Positions 24,745-32,834 of a DNA stretch of 64,000 bases are shown one piece after another (positions within the stretch are counted from its first letter, which is position 1; each line of letters starts with the position of its first letter). The stretch lies in contig DASRFA010000053.1 in NCBI GenBank assembly GCA_035651755.1, positions 35,053 to 99,052 of the forward strand. Direction: 5' to 3'. Both the position numbers and the translations under genes were made by a program. The DNA is from DASRFA01 sp035651755. GTDB lineage: Bacteria; Desulfobacterota; Binatia; UBA12015. The notes beneath the pieces are model-generated. The model was not told the origin of the DNA, did no database searches, and saw only the letters and a program-made list of their open reading frames with translations.

Positions 24745-25211
24745 GCGACATGAGCGCCCCGCCGTCCTCCGTCTGGCTCGCGGGACGCGATCCGATCGAG
24801 CGCTCGCCGCTCCGGGAAAACATCGAGGCCGACGTCTGCATCGTCGGGGCCGGCATCGCCGGCTTGACGACGGCGTACGAGCTCCTGGTCGCCGCTCCGC
24901 GCTCGGTCGTCGTGCTCGATCTCGCGAGCGCGGTCGGCTCGGGCGAGACCGGCCACACGACGGCGCACCTCTCGAACGCGATCGACGACCGCTACGTCGA
25001 GCTCGAGCGCGTCCTCGGGGCCGACGCCGCGCGCGTCGCCGCCGCGAGCCATTCGGCCGCGATCGATCGCATCGGCGCGATCGTCGCCGCGGAGGAGATC
25101 GACTGCGGCTACCAGCGCCTCGACGGGTTCCTGTTCCTCGCGCCCGCGATGGCGCGGCGCTCCTCGAGGCCGAGATGGCCGCCGCGCGCCGGGCGGGGCT
25201 CGACGACGTGA
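24741..25211 (+). CDS. FAD-dependent oxidoreductase/Rieske protein, N-terminal part (frameshifted)
   Basis: The first about 136 of 156 residues are the FAD-binding start of a DAO-type oxidoreductase: V-C-I-V-G-A-G-I-A-G-L-T-T-A-Y-E, then T-G-H-T-T-A-H-L, a motif of the YhfW-like FAD/Rieske group. After F-L-F-L-A-P the frame turns into Arg/Pro-rich nonsense and stops at 25211. The natural continuation, A-A-L-L-E-A-E-M, is in another frame, so one base appears to be missing at about 25140-25160. The ATG overlaps the previous stop (ATGA). Read together with the next entry; it may be a true mutation or a sequence error. Confidence 0.8.
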   Translation: MSDMSAPPSSVWLAGRDPIERSPLRENIEADVCIVGAGIAGLTTAYELLVAAPRSVVVLDLASAVGSGETGHTTAHLSNAIDDRYVELERVLGADAARVAAASHSAAIDRIGAIVAAEEIDCGYQRLDGFLFLAPAMARRSSRPRWPPRAGRGSTT

Positions 25212-26443
25212 CCCTCGACGCGCGCTCTACGGTCGACCGCTTCTTCGGCGGTCCGTTCCTCCGCTTCCCGCGCCAGGGCCAGATCGACGCGATCAGCTAC
25301 CTCGCCGGGCTCGTGCGCGCGGTCGAGCGTCGCGGGGGCCGGATCTTCGGGCGCTCGCCGGTCCGCGACGTCGCGGGGGGGAGGCCGGCGCGCGCGGTCA
25401 CCCGCGACGGGTGGACGGTCGCGGCGCGCGCCGTCGTCGTCGCGACGAACACCCCCTTCAACGACCGCCTCGCGATCCACGGAAAGCAGGCCGCGTACAC
25501 GACCTATGCGCTCGCCGCGCGCGTTCCGCGTGACGCCGTCCCGCGCGTCCTCGCCTGGGACACGGCGGACCCCTACCACTACGTCCGCCTGACGGACGAC
25601 GTCCGCGAGCCCGGAGCGCCGTCGGGCGGCGGGGCTTCCGCGGGCGAGCTTTTGATCGTCGGCGGCGAGGACCACAAGACCGGCCAGGCCGACGACTTCC
25701 GCCGGCCGCACGCGCGCCTCGAGTCCTGGACGCGCGCCCACTTCCCGATGGTCGAGGAGGTGGCGTTTCGCTGGTCGGGCGAGGTGATGGAGACGATCGA
25801 CGGGCTCGCCTACATCGGCCGGAACCCGGGCGACGACCCGAACGTCTTCGTCGCGACCGGCGACTCCGGCCACGGCATGACGCACGGGACGATCGCCGGG
25901 ATGCTGCTCTGCGACCTGATCGACGGCCGGACGAATCCCTGGCAGCTCGTCTACGACCCGGCGCGCCTGCCGATGCGCGCCGCGCCGGAGCTCGCGCGCG
26001 AGGGGACGAACGTCGCGCTCCAGTACGCGCGCTGGGTGCGCGGCGGGGACGCGACGTCCGTCGACGAAGTGCTGCCGGGCGAGGGCGCGATCGTGCGCTC
26101 CGGGGTCGACCTCCTCGCCGTCCATCGCGACGACGACGGCCGCGTGCACGCGCGGCGCGCCATGTGCCCGCACCTCGGCTGCGTCGTCTCGTGGAACGCG
26201 TTCGAGAAGACGTGGGACTGCCCGTGCCACGGCTCGCGCTTCGATCGCTTCGGCGAGCTGATCCACGGTCCCGCGCAGCGCGGCCTGGCGCGCGTCGACG
26301 ACGCGGGCGCGGACGGCTTTGCGGTCCGCGCGGCGTCCGCGGTGCTTGACGCGGCGCTGCGATCGGCCTCGATGGCGGCGGCGCTCGCGCTGCGTGCGCT
26401 GCGCGCGATCCGGCGCGGAGAGGCGGGGCCGGGGGCTCGTTGA
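25175..26443 (+). CDS. FAD-dependent oxidoreductase/Rieske protein, C-terminal part (frameshifted)
   Basis: This is the rest of the gene begun at 24741, in a different frame; the ATG at 25175 is just the first in frame and is probably not a real start. It holds the substrate domain of the DAO-like oxidoreductase, a second FAD motif (F-V-A-T-G-D-S-G-H-G-M-T-H-G), and from about 26080 a Rieske [2Fe-2S] domain with C-P-H-L-G-C and C-P-C-H-G-S-R-F ligand motifs. In the intact protein the Rieske centre would pass electrons to or from the flavin. Similar fused proteins (Bacillus YhfW) are stress-related, of unknown substrate. About 30 Ala/Arg-rich residues follow the Rieske domain. Confidence 0.82.
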   Translation: MAAARRAGLDDVTLDARSTVDRFFGGPFLRFPRQGQIDAISYLAGLVRAVERRGGRIFGRSPVRDVAGGRPARAVTRDGWTVAARAVVVATNTPFNDRLAIHGKQAAYTTYALAARVPRDAVPRVLAWDTADPYHYVRLTDDVREPGAPSGGGASAGELLIVGGEDHKTGQADDFRRPHARLESWTRAHFPMVEEVAFRWSGEVMETIDGLAYIGRNPGDDPNVFVATGDSGHGMTHGTIAGMLLCDLIDGRTNPWQLVYDPARLPMRAAPELAREGTNVALQYARWVRGGDATSVDEVLPGEGAIVRSGVDLLAVHRDDDGRVHARRAMCPHLGCVVSWNAFEKTWDCPCHGSRFDRFGELIHGPAQRGLARVDDAGADGFAVRAASAVLDAALRSASMAAALALRALRAIRRGEAGPGAR

Positions 26444-26469
26444 CACGACCGGCCGGCGTTGCCTACAAG
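26440..26469 (+). promoter_or_regulatory. Sigma70-type promoter for the kdsB operon
   Basis: A perfect TTGACA (26440-26445) is followed after 18 bases by TACAAG (4 of 6 to the -10 consensus). Transcription would start near 26476, about 75 bases before kdsB. The -35 overlaps the stop of the Rieske gene. Confidence 0.45.
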
Positions 26470-26485
26470 ACGCTTCCGTAGCCTG

Positions 26486-26515
26486 GCTTCGCGGCGGGCC
26501 TTCGGCCCGCGAAGC
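26486..26515 (+). terminator. Stem-loop in the leader before kdsB
   Basis: GCTTCGC pairs with GCGAAGC and an inner GGGCC with GGCCC, closing a TTC loop, with a 3-base bulge on the left arm. It lies downstream of the candidate promoter, so it is either the terminator of the Rieske gene reading through the promoter or a structured leader of the kdsB transcript. No T-tract follows. Confidence 0.35.
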
Positions 26516-26551
26516 TCCTTCCTTCGAGGCTCGGAAAGGCGGCGTCGTACG

Positions 26552-27355
26552 GTGTCGGTCGTGGTGATCATTCCTGCGCGGTACGCCTCGAGCCGTCTGC
26601 CGGGAAAGGCGCTCGCCGACATCGCCGGCAAGCCGATGATCGCCCACGTCCTCCGCCGCGCACGCGAAGCGCGCGGGGTCGATCGGGTGCTGATCGCGAC
26701 CGACGACGATCGCATCGCCGCCGCCGTCGAGCGCGAAGGCGGCGACGCGGTCATGACGCGACCCGATCACGCGTCGGGCACCGATCGCATCGCCGAGGTC
26801 GCATGCGACCTCTCCGCCGACGTGATCGTGAACGTGCAAGGCGACCTCCCGCTCCTCGAGGCGGGATACGTCGAGAGCGCGGTGAGCGCGCTCACGGCCG
26901 CGGGCGAGGAAGCGGACGCGCCGATGATGTCGACGCTCGCGACGCCGCTTCTCCCGGACGAGGCCGGGCGGCCACAGGTGGTGAAGGTCGTGTGCGATCG
27001 CGCCGGCAACGCGCTCTACTTCTCGCGCCGCGCGATCCCGTGGTCGTCGCAGGCGGGTGCCCGAAACGCAGGCACGCCGTCAGCGGCGTTCCGGCACATC
27101 GGCCTCTACGCCTACCGGCGGCCCTTCCTGCTCGAGCTCGCCCGGCTGTCGCCGACGCCGCTCGAGCAGGCGGAGCGGCTCGAGCAGCTGCGGGTGCTCG
27201 AGCACGGGTTCCGCATTCGGGTCGCGGTGGTGGAGGCGAGCGCGGGAATGATCGAGGTCGACACACCGGAGGATCTCGAGCGCGTGCGCGAGCGCTTCGC
27301 GGTGCGCCGGTCGAAGGAGGAGCTGGGGGGGACGATGCGAGAGCGCCATGGCTGA
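26552..27355 (+). CDS. kdsB: 3-deoxy-manno-octulosonate cytidylyltransferase (CMP-KDO synthetase)
   Basis: KdsB activates KDO with CTP to give CMP-KDO for lipid A core synthesis (EC 2.7.7.38). The start V-V-I-I-P-A-R-Y-A-S-S-R-L-P-G-K-A-L is the nucleotide-binding signature; A-T-D-D-D-R-I and G-T-D-R-I-A-E-V follow; and V-N-V-Q-G-D-L-P-L is the metal motif, with Leu where most family members have Glu (Q-G-D-E-P). Length 267 is slightly long because of an Arg/Glu-rich C-terminal tail. The GTG at 26552 is the best start; a second GTG at 26561 is possible. It overlaps pyrG by 8 bases, and pyrG supplies its CTP. Confidence 0.93.
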   Translation: MSVVVIIPARYASSRLPGKALADIAGKPMIAHVLRRAREARGVDRVLIATDDDRIAAAVEREGGDAVMTRPDHASGTDRIAEVACDLSADVIVNVQGDLPLLEAGYVESAVSALTAAGEEADAPMMSTLATPLLPDEAGRPQVVKVVCDRAGNALYFSRRAIPWSSQAGARNAGTPSAAFRHIGLYAYRRPFLLELARLSPTPLEQAERLEQLRVLEHGFRIRVAVVEASAGMIEVDTPEDLERVRERFAVRRSKEELGGTMRERHG

Positions 27356-29027
27356 GCGGCAGACCCGGAGAGGCAAGACCAAGTTCATCTTCATCACCGG
27401 CGGCGTCGTGTCGTCGCTCGGCAAGGGCCTCGCCTCCGCGTCGATCGGAGCGTTGCTCGAGGCGCGCGGGCTCAAGGTCACGATGGTGAAGATGGACCCG
27501 TACATCAACGTCGACCCAGGAACGATGAGCCCGTTCCAGCACGGCGAGGTCTTCGTCACCGACGACGGCGCCGAGACCGACCTCGATCTCGGCCACTACG
27601 AGCGATACGTCTCGACGCCGATGGGGAAGACCAACAACTTCACCACCGGCAAGGTCTACAACGCCGTCATCCAGAAGGAGCGCCGCGGCGAGTACCTCGG
27701 CGGCACGGTCCAGGTCATTCCGCACATCACGGACGAGATCAAGAGCAGAATTCTAGCGGGCGCCGAAGGGTTCGACGTCGCGATCGGCGAGATCGGCGGC
27801 ACCGTCGGCGACATCGAGAGCCTGCCGTTCCTCGAGGCGATCCGCCAGTTCCGCTGGGACTGGGGCAAGGAGAACGTCCTCTACGTCCACCTGACGCTCG
27901 TGCCGTTCATCGCGACCGCCGGCGAGGTGAAGACGAAGCCGACGCAGCACAGCGTCAAGGAGCTCACCGGCCTCGGCATCCAGCCCGACATCCTGCTCTG
28001 CCGGACCGACCGCGCGCTCGACCCGAAGATCAAGGGCAAGATCGCACACTTCTGCAACGTCGAGGAGAACGCGGTCATCCTCGCTCAGGACGTGAGCTCG
28101 ATCTACGAGGTGCCGCTCGCGCTGCACGCCGAAGGCCTCGACGAGCGCATCGTCGAGAAGCTGAACATCTGGACGGCGTCGCCGAACCTCGGGCGGTGGG
28201 AGAAGCTGGTCGGGACGATCCGGGGCGCGCGCGACAGCGTGCGCATCGCGATGGTCGGCAAGTACATGGACCTGACCGACTCCTACAAGAGCCTGATCGA
28301 GGCGCTCGTCCACGGCGGGGTCGCGAACGATTGCCGCGTCGAGGTGGTCCCGGTCGATTCCGAGCGCGTCGAGGCGGAGGGCATCGTCGAGGCGATCCGC
28401 TCGGCCGACGGCATCCTCGTCCCGATGGGCTTCGGGCCGCGCGGCACCGAGGGCAAGATCGCGACCGTCAAGTACGCGCGCGAGAACGGCGTCCCCTACC
28501 TCGGGATCTGCTTCGGCATGCAGATGGCGGTGATCGAGTTCGCGCGCCACGTCTGCGGGCTCGAGCGGGCGAACTCCGCGGAGGTCGATCCGGACACCCC
28601 GCACCCCGTGATCCACCTCATGTCCGAGCAGAAGAACATCACCGACAAGGGCGGCACGATGCGGCTCGGCGCGTTCCCGTGCTCGCTGGCGCCGGGATCG
28701 CTCGCCGCGCGCCTGTACGGCAAGAAGAAGATCTCCGAACGCCACCGCCACCGCTACGAGGTGAACAACGCCTACCGCGAGGTGCTCGAGAAGCACGGCC
28801 TCGTGCTGTCGGGGGTGTCGCCGGACGGCACGCTCGTCGAGATGGTCGAGCTGCGCGACCATCCCTGGTTCCTCGGAAGCCAGTTCCACCCCGAGTTCAA
28901 GTCGCGGCCGCTCGACTGCCACCCGATCTTCAAGGGGTTCGTGCGCGCCGCCCTCGATCACCAGGCGACGCTCTCGGGCCACCAGCCGCCGCTCCTCTCC
29001 CTGGCTGGCGCCGCCGGCGCGCGCTGA
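27348..29027 (+). CDS. pyrG: CTP synthase
   Basis: PyrG makes CTP from UTP, ATP and glutamine (EC 6.3.4.2). The N-terminal synthetase domain opens K-F-I-F-I-T-G-G-V-V-S-S-L-G-K-G-L, with M-S-P-F-Q-H-G-E-V and G-K-V-Y-N-A-V further on. The C-terminal glutamine amidotransferase has its Cys in Y-L-G-I-C-F-G-M-Q near residue 388 and the His/Glu pair in G-S-Q-F-H-P-E-F near 515. At 559 residues it is full length (usual 530-550). Placement between kdsB and kdsA couples CTP supply with CMP-KDO synthesis, a common arrangement in Gram-negative bacteria. Confidence 0.98.
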   Translation: MAERQTRRGKTKFIFITGGVVSSLGKGLASASIGALLEARGLKVTMVKMDPYINVDPGTMSPFQHGEVFVTDDGAETDLDLGHYERYVSTPMGKTNNFTTGKVYNAVIQKERRGEYLGGTVQVIPHITDEIKSRILAGAEGFDVAIGEIGGTVGDIESLPFLEAIRQFRWDWGKENVLYVHLTLVPFIATAGEVKTKPTQHSVKELTGLGIQPDILLCRTDRALDPKIKGKIAHFCNVEENAVILAQDVSSIYEVPLALHAEGLDERIVEKLNIWTASPNLGRWEKLVGTIRGARDSVRIAMVGKYMDLTDSYKSLIEALVHGGVANDCRVEVVPVDSERVEAEGIVEAIRSADGILVPMGFGPRGTEGKIATVKYARENGVPYLGICFGMQMAVIEFARHVCGLERANSAEVDPDTPHPVIHLMSEQKNITDKGGTMRLGAFPCSLAPGSLAARLYGKKKISERHRHRYEVNNAYREVLEKHGLVLSGVSPDGTLVEMVELRDHPWFLGSQFHPEFKSRPLDCHPIFKGFVRAALDHQATLSGHQPPLLSLAGAAGAR

Positions 29028-29113
29028 CGAGAGCAGGGCGGACGTCCGCCGCAGCGACCCGGTGGGAAAAAGCCCCGCGCGATGGTAGCTCTCTCGCGCG
29101 TGGAGCGAGTGAC

Positions 29114-29983
29114 TTGACGGAGCGCGCGCGCAGCCAGGTGAAGCTCGGTGCCGTGACCGTCGGCGGCGGCGCCCCGCTCGCGCTCATCGCGGGACCGTGC
29201 GTGATCGAGGGCCGTGAGCCCGCCCTCCGGCACGCCGAGGCGCTCGCTCGCCTGGCGCGCGAGCGCGGCGTCGGCCTCGTCTACAAGTCGTCGTACGACA
29301 AGGCGAACCGGACGTCGCTCGGCTCGTTCCGCGGCATCGGCCTCGAAGAAGGGCTCCGCATCCTCTCGGACGTGCGCGACGCGACCGGCCTTCCCGTCTT
29401 GACCGACGTCCACGAGCGCGAGGACGTCGCCGCGGTGGCCGAGGTCGTCGACGTCCTGCAGACCCCGGCCTTCCTGTGCCGCCAGACCGACTTCATCGCC
29501 GCCGTCGCGCGCGCCGGGAAGCCCGTCAATCTCAAGAAGGGGCAGTTCCTCTCGCCGTGGGAGATGACGCACGTCGTCGAGAAGGCGCGCGCCACCGGCA
29601 ACGGCCAGCTGCTCGTGACCGAGCGCGGCGCGAGCTTCGGCTACCAGAACCTCGTGTCGGACATGCGCTCGCTCGTCGTGCTGGGCGAGATCGGTTGCCC
29701 GGTCGTCTTCGACGCGACCCACAGCGTGCAGCTGCCGGGCGGACAGGGCACGGCGTCGGGCGGTCAGCGGGAGTTCGTGCCCGCGCTCGCCCGCGCCGCG
29801 GTCGCCGTCGGGGTGGACGCCGTGTTCCTCGAGGTCCACGAGGATCCGGCGCGCGCCCTCTCGGACGGCGCGACGTCGTGGCCGCTCGCCGCGCTCGGCG
29901 CCCTGGTCGACGAGCTGCTCGCGATCGACGGCGCGGTGCGCGGTCGGGTCGCGCGCGGCAAGCGGACGGCGGCCGCGTCGTGA
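29114..29983 (+). CDS. kdsA: KDO-8-phosphate synthase
   Basis: KdsA joins arabinose 5-phosphate and PEP to KDO 8-phosphate (EC 2.5.1.55). The motif I-A-G-P-C-V-I-E-G has Cys where metal-free (class I) enzymes have Asn, so this is a class II, metal-dependent form as in Aquifex. Other landmarks are S-S-Y-D-K-A-N-R-T-S, K-K-G-Q-F-L-S-P-W-E-M and F-D-A-T-H-S-V-Q-L-P-G-G. The start is TTG at 29114, following a GGAG at suitable distance, giving 289 residues; no ATG fits. An 86-base gap separates it from pyrG. The stop overlaps the GTG start of kdsD. Confidence 0.95.
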   Translation: MTERARSQVKLGAVTVGGGAPLALIAGPCVIEGREPALRHAEALARLARERGVGLVYKSSYDKANRTSLGSFRGIGLEEGLRILSDVRDATGLPVLTDVHEREDVAAVAEVVDVLQTPAFLCRQTDFIAAVARAGKPVNLKKGQFLSPWEMTHVVEKARATGNGQLLVTERGASFGYQNLVSDMRSLVVLGEIGCPVVFDATHSVQLPGGQGTASGGQREFVPALARAAVAVGVDAVFLEVHEDPARALSDGATSWPLAALGALVDELLAIDGAVRGRVARGKRTAAAS

Positions 29984-30999
29984 GCAGCAGCGTGCGGGGA
30001 AGGGCGGCCACGCGCTCGCGGAAGCCCGCGCCGGCTCCCGACGCGGATCTGCGCTCGGCGCGCCGCGTGCTCGAGATCGAGGCGCGGGCCGTCGCGGCGC
30101 TCGCCGCGCGCCTCGGGCCGGAGTTCTCGCGCGCCGTCGACGTGCTCGCCGCGTGCAGCGGAAAGGTCGTCGTCAGCGGCCTCGGGAAGTCGGGCATCAT
30201 CTGCCGGAAGATCGCCGCGACCTTCGCGTCGACCGGGACGCCGGCTCTCTTCCTGCACGCGGTCGAGGGCCTGCACGGGGACATCGGCATGCTGGCGCGC
30301 GAGGACGTGCTGCTCGCCGTCTCGAACAGCGGGAAGAACGGCGAGATCCTGGCTCTGATGGCCCCGGCGCGGCGCCTCGGGGTGCCGGTCGTCGTTCTCA
30401 CGGGCGATCCGTCGTCGCCGCTCGCGCGCGGCGCCGACGTCGCGCTCGACGCGAGCGTCGCGGAGGAGGCGTGCCCGCTCGGCCTCGCGCCGACCGCGAG
30501 CACCACCGCGACGCTCGCGCTCGGCGACGCGCTCGCGATCGCGCTCCTCGAGAGGCGCGGCTTCAGCACTTCCGACTTCGCGACCTTGCACCCCGCCGGC
30601 GCCCTCGGCCGCCGCTTCCTCCGGGTCGACGAGCTCATGCACGCGGGGGACGAGGTCCCGCTGGTCGCGATCGACACCCCGATGCCCGAAGCGCTGCAGG
30701 AGATGTCCCGGAAGCGGCTCGGCCTGACCGGCGTCGTCGACGGCGACCGGCGTCTCGCCGGCATCCTGACCGACGGCGACCTGCGCCGCGGCATCGAGCG
30801 CCACGGGGACCTGCGCGGCTACCGAGCCGGCGACGTCATGACGGCGAGGCCGAAGACCGTCCCGGGGAGCGCGCTCGCGGAGCGCGCGCTCGCCCAGATG
30901 GAGCAGCACTCGATCACGTCGCTCTTCATCGTCGACGACGACGGCCGTCCGGCGGGCGTGCTGCACCTCCACGACCTGCTGCGCGCCGGCGTCGTGTGA
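29980..30999 (+). CDS. kdsD: Arabinose-5-phosphate isomerase (KdsD/KpsF)
   Basis: This 339-residue enzyme turns ribulose 5-phosphate into arabinose 5-phosphate, the substrate of KdsA (EC 5.3.1.13). A SIS domain at about residues 55-190 has V-S-G-L-G-K-S-G-I-I, then H-A-V-E-G-L-H-G-D-I-G-M and S-N-S-G-K-N-G-E. H-P-A-G-A-L-G-R-R precedes two CBS domains at about 215-335. The N-terminal 20 residues are basic and extra. The gene begins with GTG in a GTGA overlap with kdsA and ends in another GTGA overlap with the acyltransferase. Confidence 0.95.
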   Translation: MSSSVRGRAATRSRKPAPAPDADLRSARRVLEIEARAVAALAARLGPEFSRAVDVLAACSGKVVVSGLGKSGIICRKIAATFASTGTPALFLHAVEGLHGDIGMLAREDVLLAVSNSGKNGEILALMAPARRLGVPVVVLTGDPSSPLARGADVALDASVAEEACPLGLAPTASTTATLALGDALAIALLERRGFSTSDFATLHPAGALGRRFLRVDELMHAGDEVPLVAIDTPMPEALQEMSRKRLGLTGVVDGDRRLAGILTDGDLRRGIERHGDLRGYRAGDVMTARPKTVPGSALAERALAQMEQHSITSLFIVDDDGRPAGVLHLHDLLRAGVV

Positions 31000-32108
31000 G
31001 CGGCGGCGGCCTCCATCCGCCCCCGACGAGCGCAAGCCGCGGCGAGCGCGCGCCCGCCGAACCGGCCGCGTCGCGCGGCTCCGCCGCCGCGGACCAGGAC
31101 GAGCGCGAAGAGCGCCCGGAGCGCGAAACCGAGCCCGGCTCTGGCGCGCGCGAGCGCGCGCACCGGTTCCGGGACCGCGCCTTCGTGGCGGCGATCCACG
31201 GTGCGCGCCGGATGCTGCGTGCGCTCGGCGTCGCCCGTTCGCTCCGGATCGCCGACGCGATCGGGCGGCTCCTCGACCTCGTCCTGATCGGTCCGCGCCG
31301 GCTCTCGCTCGAGCACCTCGAGCTCGCCCTGCCGGAGCTGCCGGCGGCGGAACGCCGGCGCATCGTCCGCGACATGTTCCGCGGCGTCGCGCGCTCGGGA
31401 GTCGAGGTGCTGCTGCTCGACGACATCGCGGCGCGCCTGTCGGAGCACGTGGACATCGAGGGCGGCGACGTGATGGCGGACCTCCTCGCGCGCGGCCGCG
31501 GCGTCGTCGCGATCACCGGGCACATCGGGAACTGGGAGCTCCTCGCCGCGGCGGTCGCGCGCGTCGGCTTCCCGGTGACCGCGGTCGCGACGCCCGTGAA
31601 GGGCGAGCGCCTGAACGCGGAGAACATCGCCCTCCGCGAGCGGGTCGGCGTCGAGACGATCGTCCAGCGCGGGTCCGAGTCGTGGCGCGCGATCCTCCGG
31701 ACGCTCCGGCGCGGGCGCATCCTGGCCGCCGTCATGGACCAGGACACGCGCGGCCAGGCGGTCTTCGTGCCGTTTTTCGGGCGGCCGGCGCGGACGCCGG
31801 TCGGACCGGCGGTGCTCGTGCTCCGGACCGGAGCGGCTGCGCTCGGCGCCTTCATCCATCGCGAAGCGGACGGGCGGCACCGGGTGACGCTGCGCGAGAT
31901 CGCGCTGCCGCCATTGCCGCCGGAAGGGGCGCGCGAAGCGCGGGACGACTGGCTGGTCGAGACGACGGCTCGTTTCAACGCCGCGATCGAGGCCGAGGTC
32001 CGCCGCCGGCCCGACGAGTGGGTCTGGTGGCACCGCCGTTGGCGCGAGCGCCCGTCCCGTATCGTCGGGATGCGGTCGAGAATCGGTAAGTCATCGAATT
32101 CGCAATAG
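30996..32108 (+). CDS. Lysophospholipid acyltransferase family protein (LpxL/HtrB-like)
   Basis: This 370-residue protein resembles lipid A late acyltransferases, which add secondary acyl chains at the inner membrane. After an unusual polar, charged leader of about 65 residues, the family fold starts (A-I-H-G-A-R-R-M-L-R-A-L). The catalytic H-x4-E appears in G-H-I-G-N-W-E-L near residue 172, with D-Q-D-T-R and V-F-V-P-F-F-G-R-P-A-R-T-P at about 250-270, and W-V-W-W-H-R-R-W-R-E-R-P near the end. Position after the KDO genes fits LpxL, which needs KDO2-lipid IVA. Acyl specificity is unknown. The real start could be downstream of the leader. Confidence 0.9.
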   Translation: MSGGGLHPPPTSASRGERAPAEPAASRGSAAADQDEREERPERETEPGSGARERAHRFRDRAFVAAIHGARRMLRALGVARSLRIADAIGRLLDLVLIGPRRLSLEHLELALPELPAAERRRIVRDMFRGVARSGVEVLLLDDIAARLSEHVDIEGGDVMADLLARGRGVVAITGHIGNWELLAAAVARVGFPVTAVATPVKGERLNAENIALRERVGVETIVQRGSESWRAILRTLRRGRILAAVMDQDTRGQAVFVPFFGRPARTPVGPAVLVLRTGAAALGAFIHREADGRHRVTLREIALPPLPPEGAREARDDWLVETTARFNAAIEAEVRRRPDEWVWWHRRWRERPSRIVGMRSRIGKSSNSQ

Positions 32109-32118
32109 TTTCATCACC

Positions 32119-32154
32119 TTTACTGAAAGCCGGAAGCATGGTACCAATCTTGCG
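32119..32154 (+). promoter_or_regulatory. Promoter region before lptC: overlapping sigma54-like and sigma70-like motifs
   Basis: This gap is clearly less GC-rich than its surroundings. TGG-TACC-AATC-TTGC at 32139-32153 has the exact GG-N10-GC spacing of a -24/-12 (sigma54) promoter. TTTACT (32119-32124), 17 bases, TACCAA (32142-32147) could be a sigma70 promoter. The sigma54 start would fall near 32165, inside the lptC ribosome site, so that promoter would suit the downstream genes, including rpoN, better than lptC itself. Confidence 0.4.
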
Positions 32155-32168
32155 TCTCGGAGGGTGAA

Positions 32169-32834
32169 TTGAGGAGGACCCGGGCCAGAGCAGCCCTGAT
32201 TGGCGCCGTGACGCTGGCCCTGGTCGCCCTGGGCTTCGTCCTCGGGCGCACGATGGTGCAGCGCCAGGAGGCGCCGACCGCGACGGCCCACCTCCGAGCC
32301 GACGTTTCGCAGCGCATTCGCCACTTTCGGCGGGTCAAGGTCAAGGATGGCCGGACCGTCTGGGAGCTCAACGCGCGCGAGGCGGAGTACTTCGAGGACC
32401 AGGGGCAGGTCGTCGTCAGCCGTCCCAAGGTGTCGTTCTTCGGTGCGGACGGCCAGAGCGTCGAGGTGAGGGGGAAAGAGGGGCGCGTCTACGTCTCCGG
32501 CAACAACCTCGAGAAGATCGAGCTCGCCGGCGGGATCCGGGTCCGAGTCGCCGACTACGTGCTGCACACCGATCGTGCCGTCTGGGTCCAGGCACAGGAC
32601 GTGATCGTCTCGCCCGGGCGCGTGCGCGTCTCGGGCTCGCAGATGGCTCTCGACGGCCAGGGGATGCTGGTCGACCTCGGACGCCAGCGCCTCCAGCTCC
32701 TGCACGGCGTCACCACCAGGCTGCGCGAAGGATCGCGCTCCGCCGTCGATCTGCCGCGCGCGGCAGATGCGACCGGGCCTCCGCTCGACCACGCGGTCGT
32801 CGCAGCAGAGGGACCGCGTGCGACCGACGACTGA
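32169..32834 (+). CDS. lptC: LPS export ABC transporter periplasmic protein LptC
   Basis: LptC links the inner-membrane LptBFG complex to LptA in the LPS transport bridge. One N-terminal helix (residues about 8-27, A-L-I-G-A-V-T-L-A-L-V-A-L-G-F-V-L) is followed by the beta-jellyroll OstA-type domain with W-E-L-N-A-R-E-A-E-Y-F at about 57-67, L-A-G-G-I-R-V-R and a late V-S-G-S-Q-M-A-L-D-G-Q-G. The start is TTG at 32169, 4-5 bases after GGAGGG. Length 221 exceeds E. coli LptC (191) owing to an acidic tail. It overlaps lptA. Confidence 0.93.
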   Translation: MRRTRARAALIGAVTLALVALGFVLGRTMVQRQEAPTATAHLRADVSQRIRHFRRVKVKDGRTVWELNAREAEYFEDQGQVVVSRPKVSFFGADGQSVEVRGKEGRVYVSGNNLEKIELAGGIRVRVADYVLHTDRAVWVQAQDVIVSPGRVRVSGSQMALDGQGMLVDLGRQRLQLLHGVTTRLREGSRSAVDLPRAADATGPPLDHAVVAAEGPRATDD

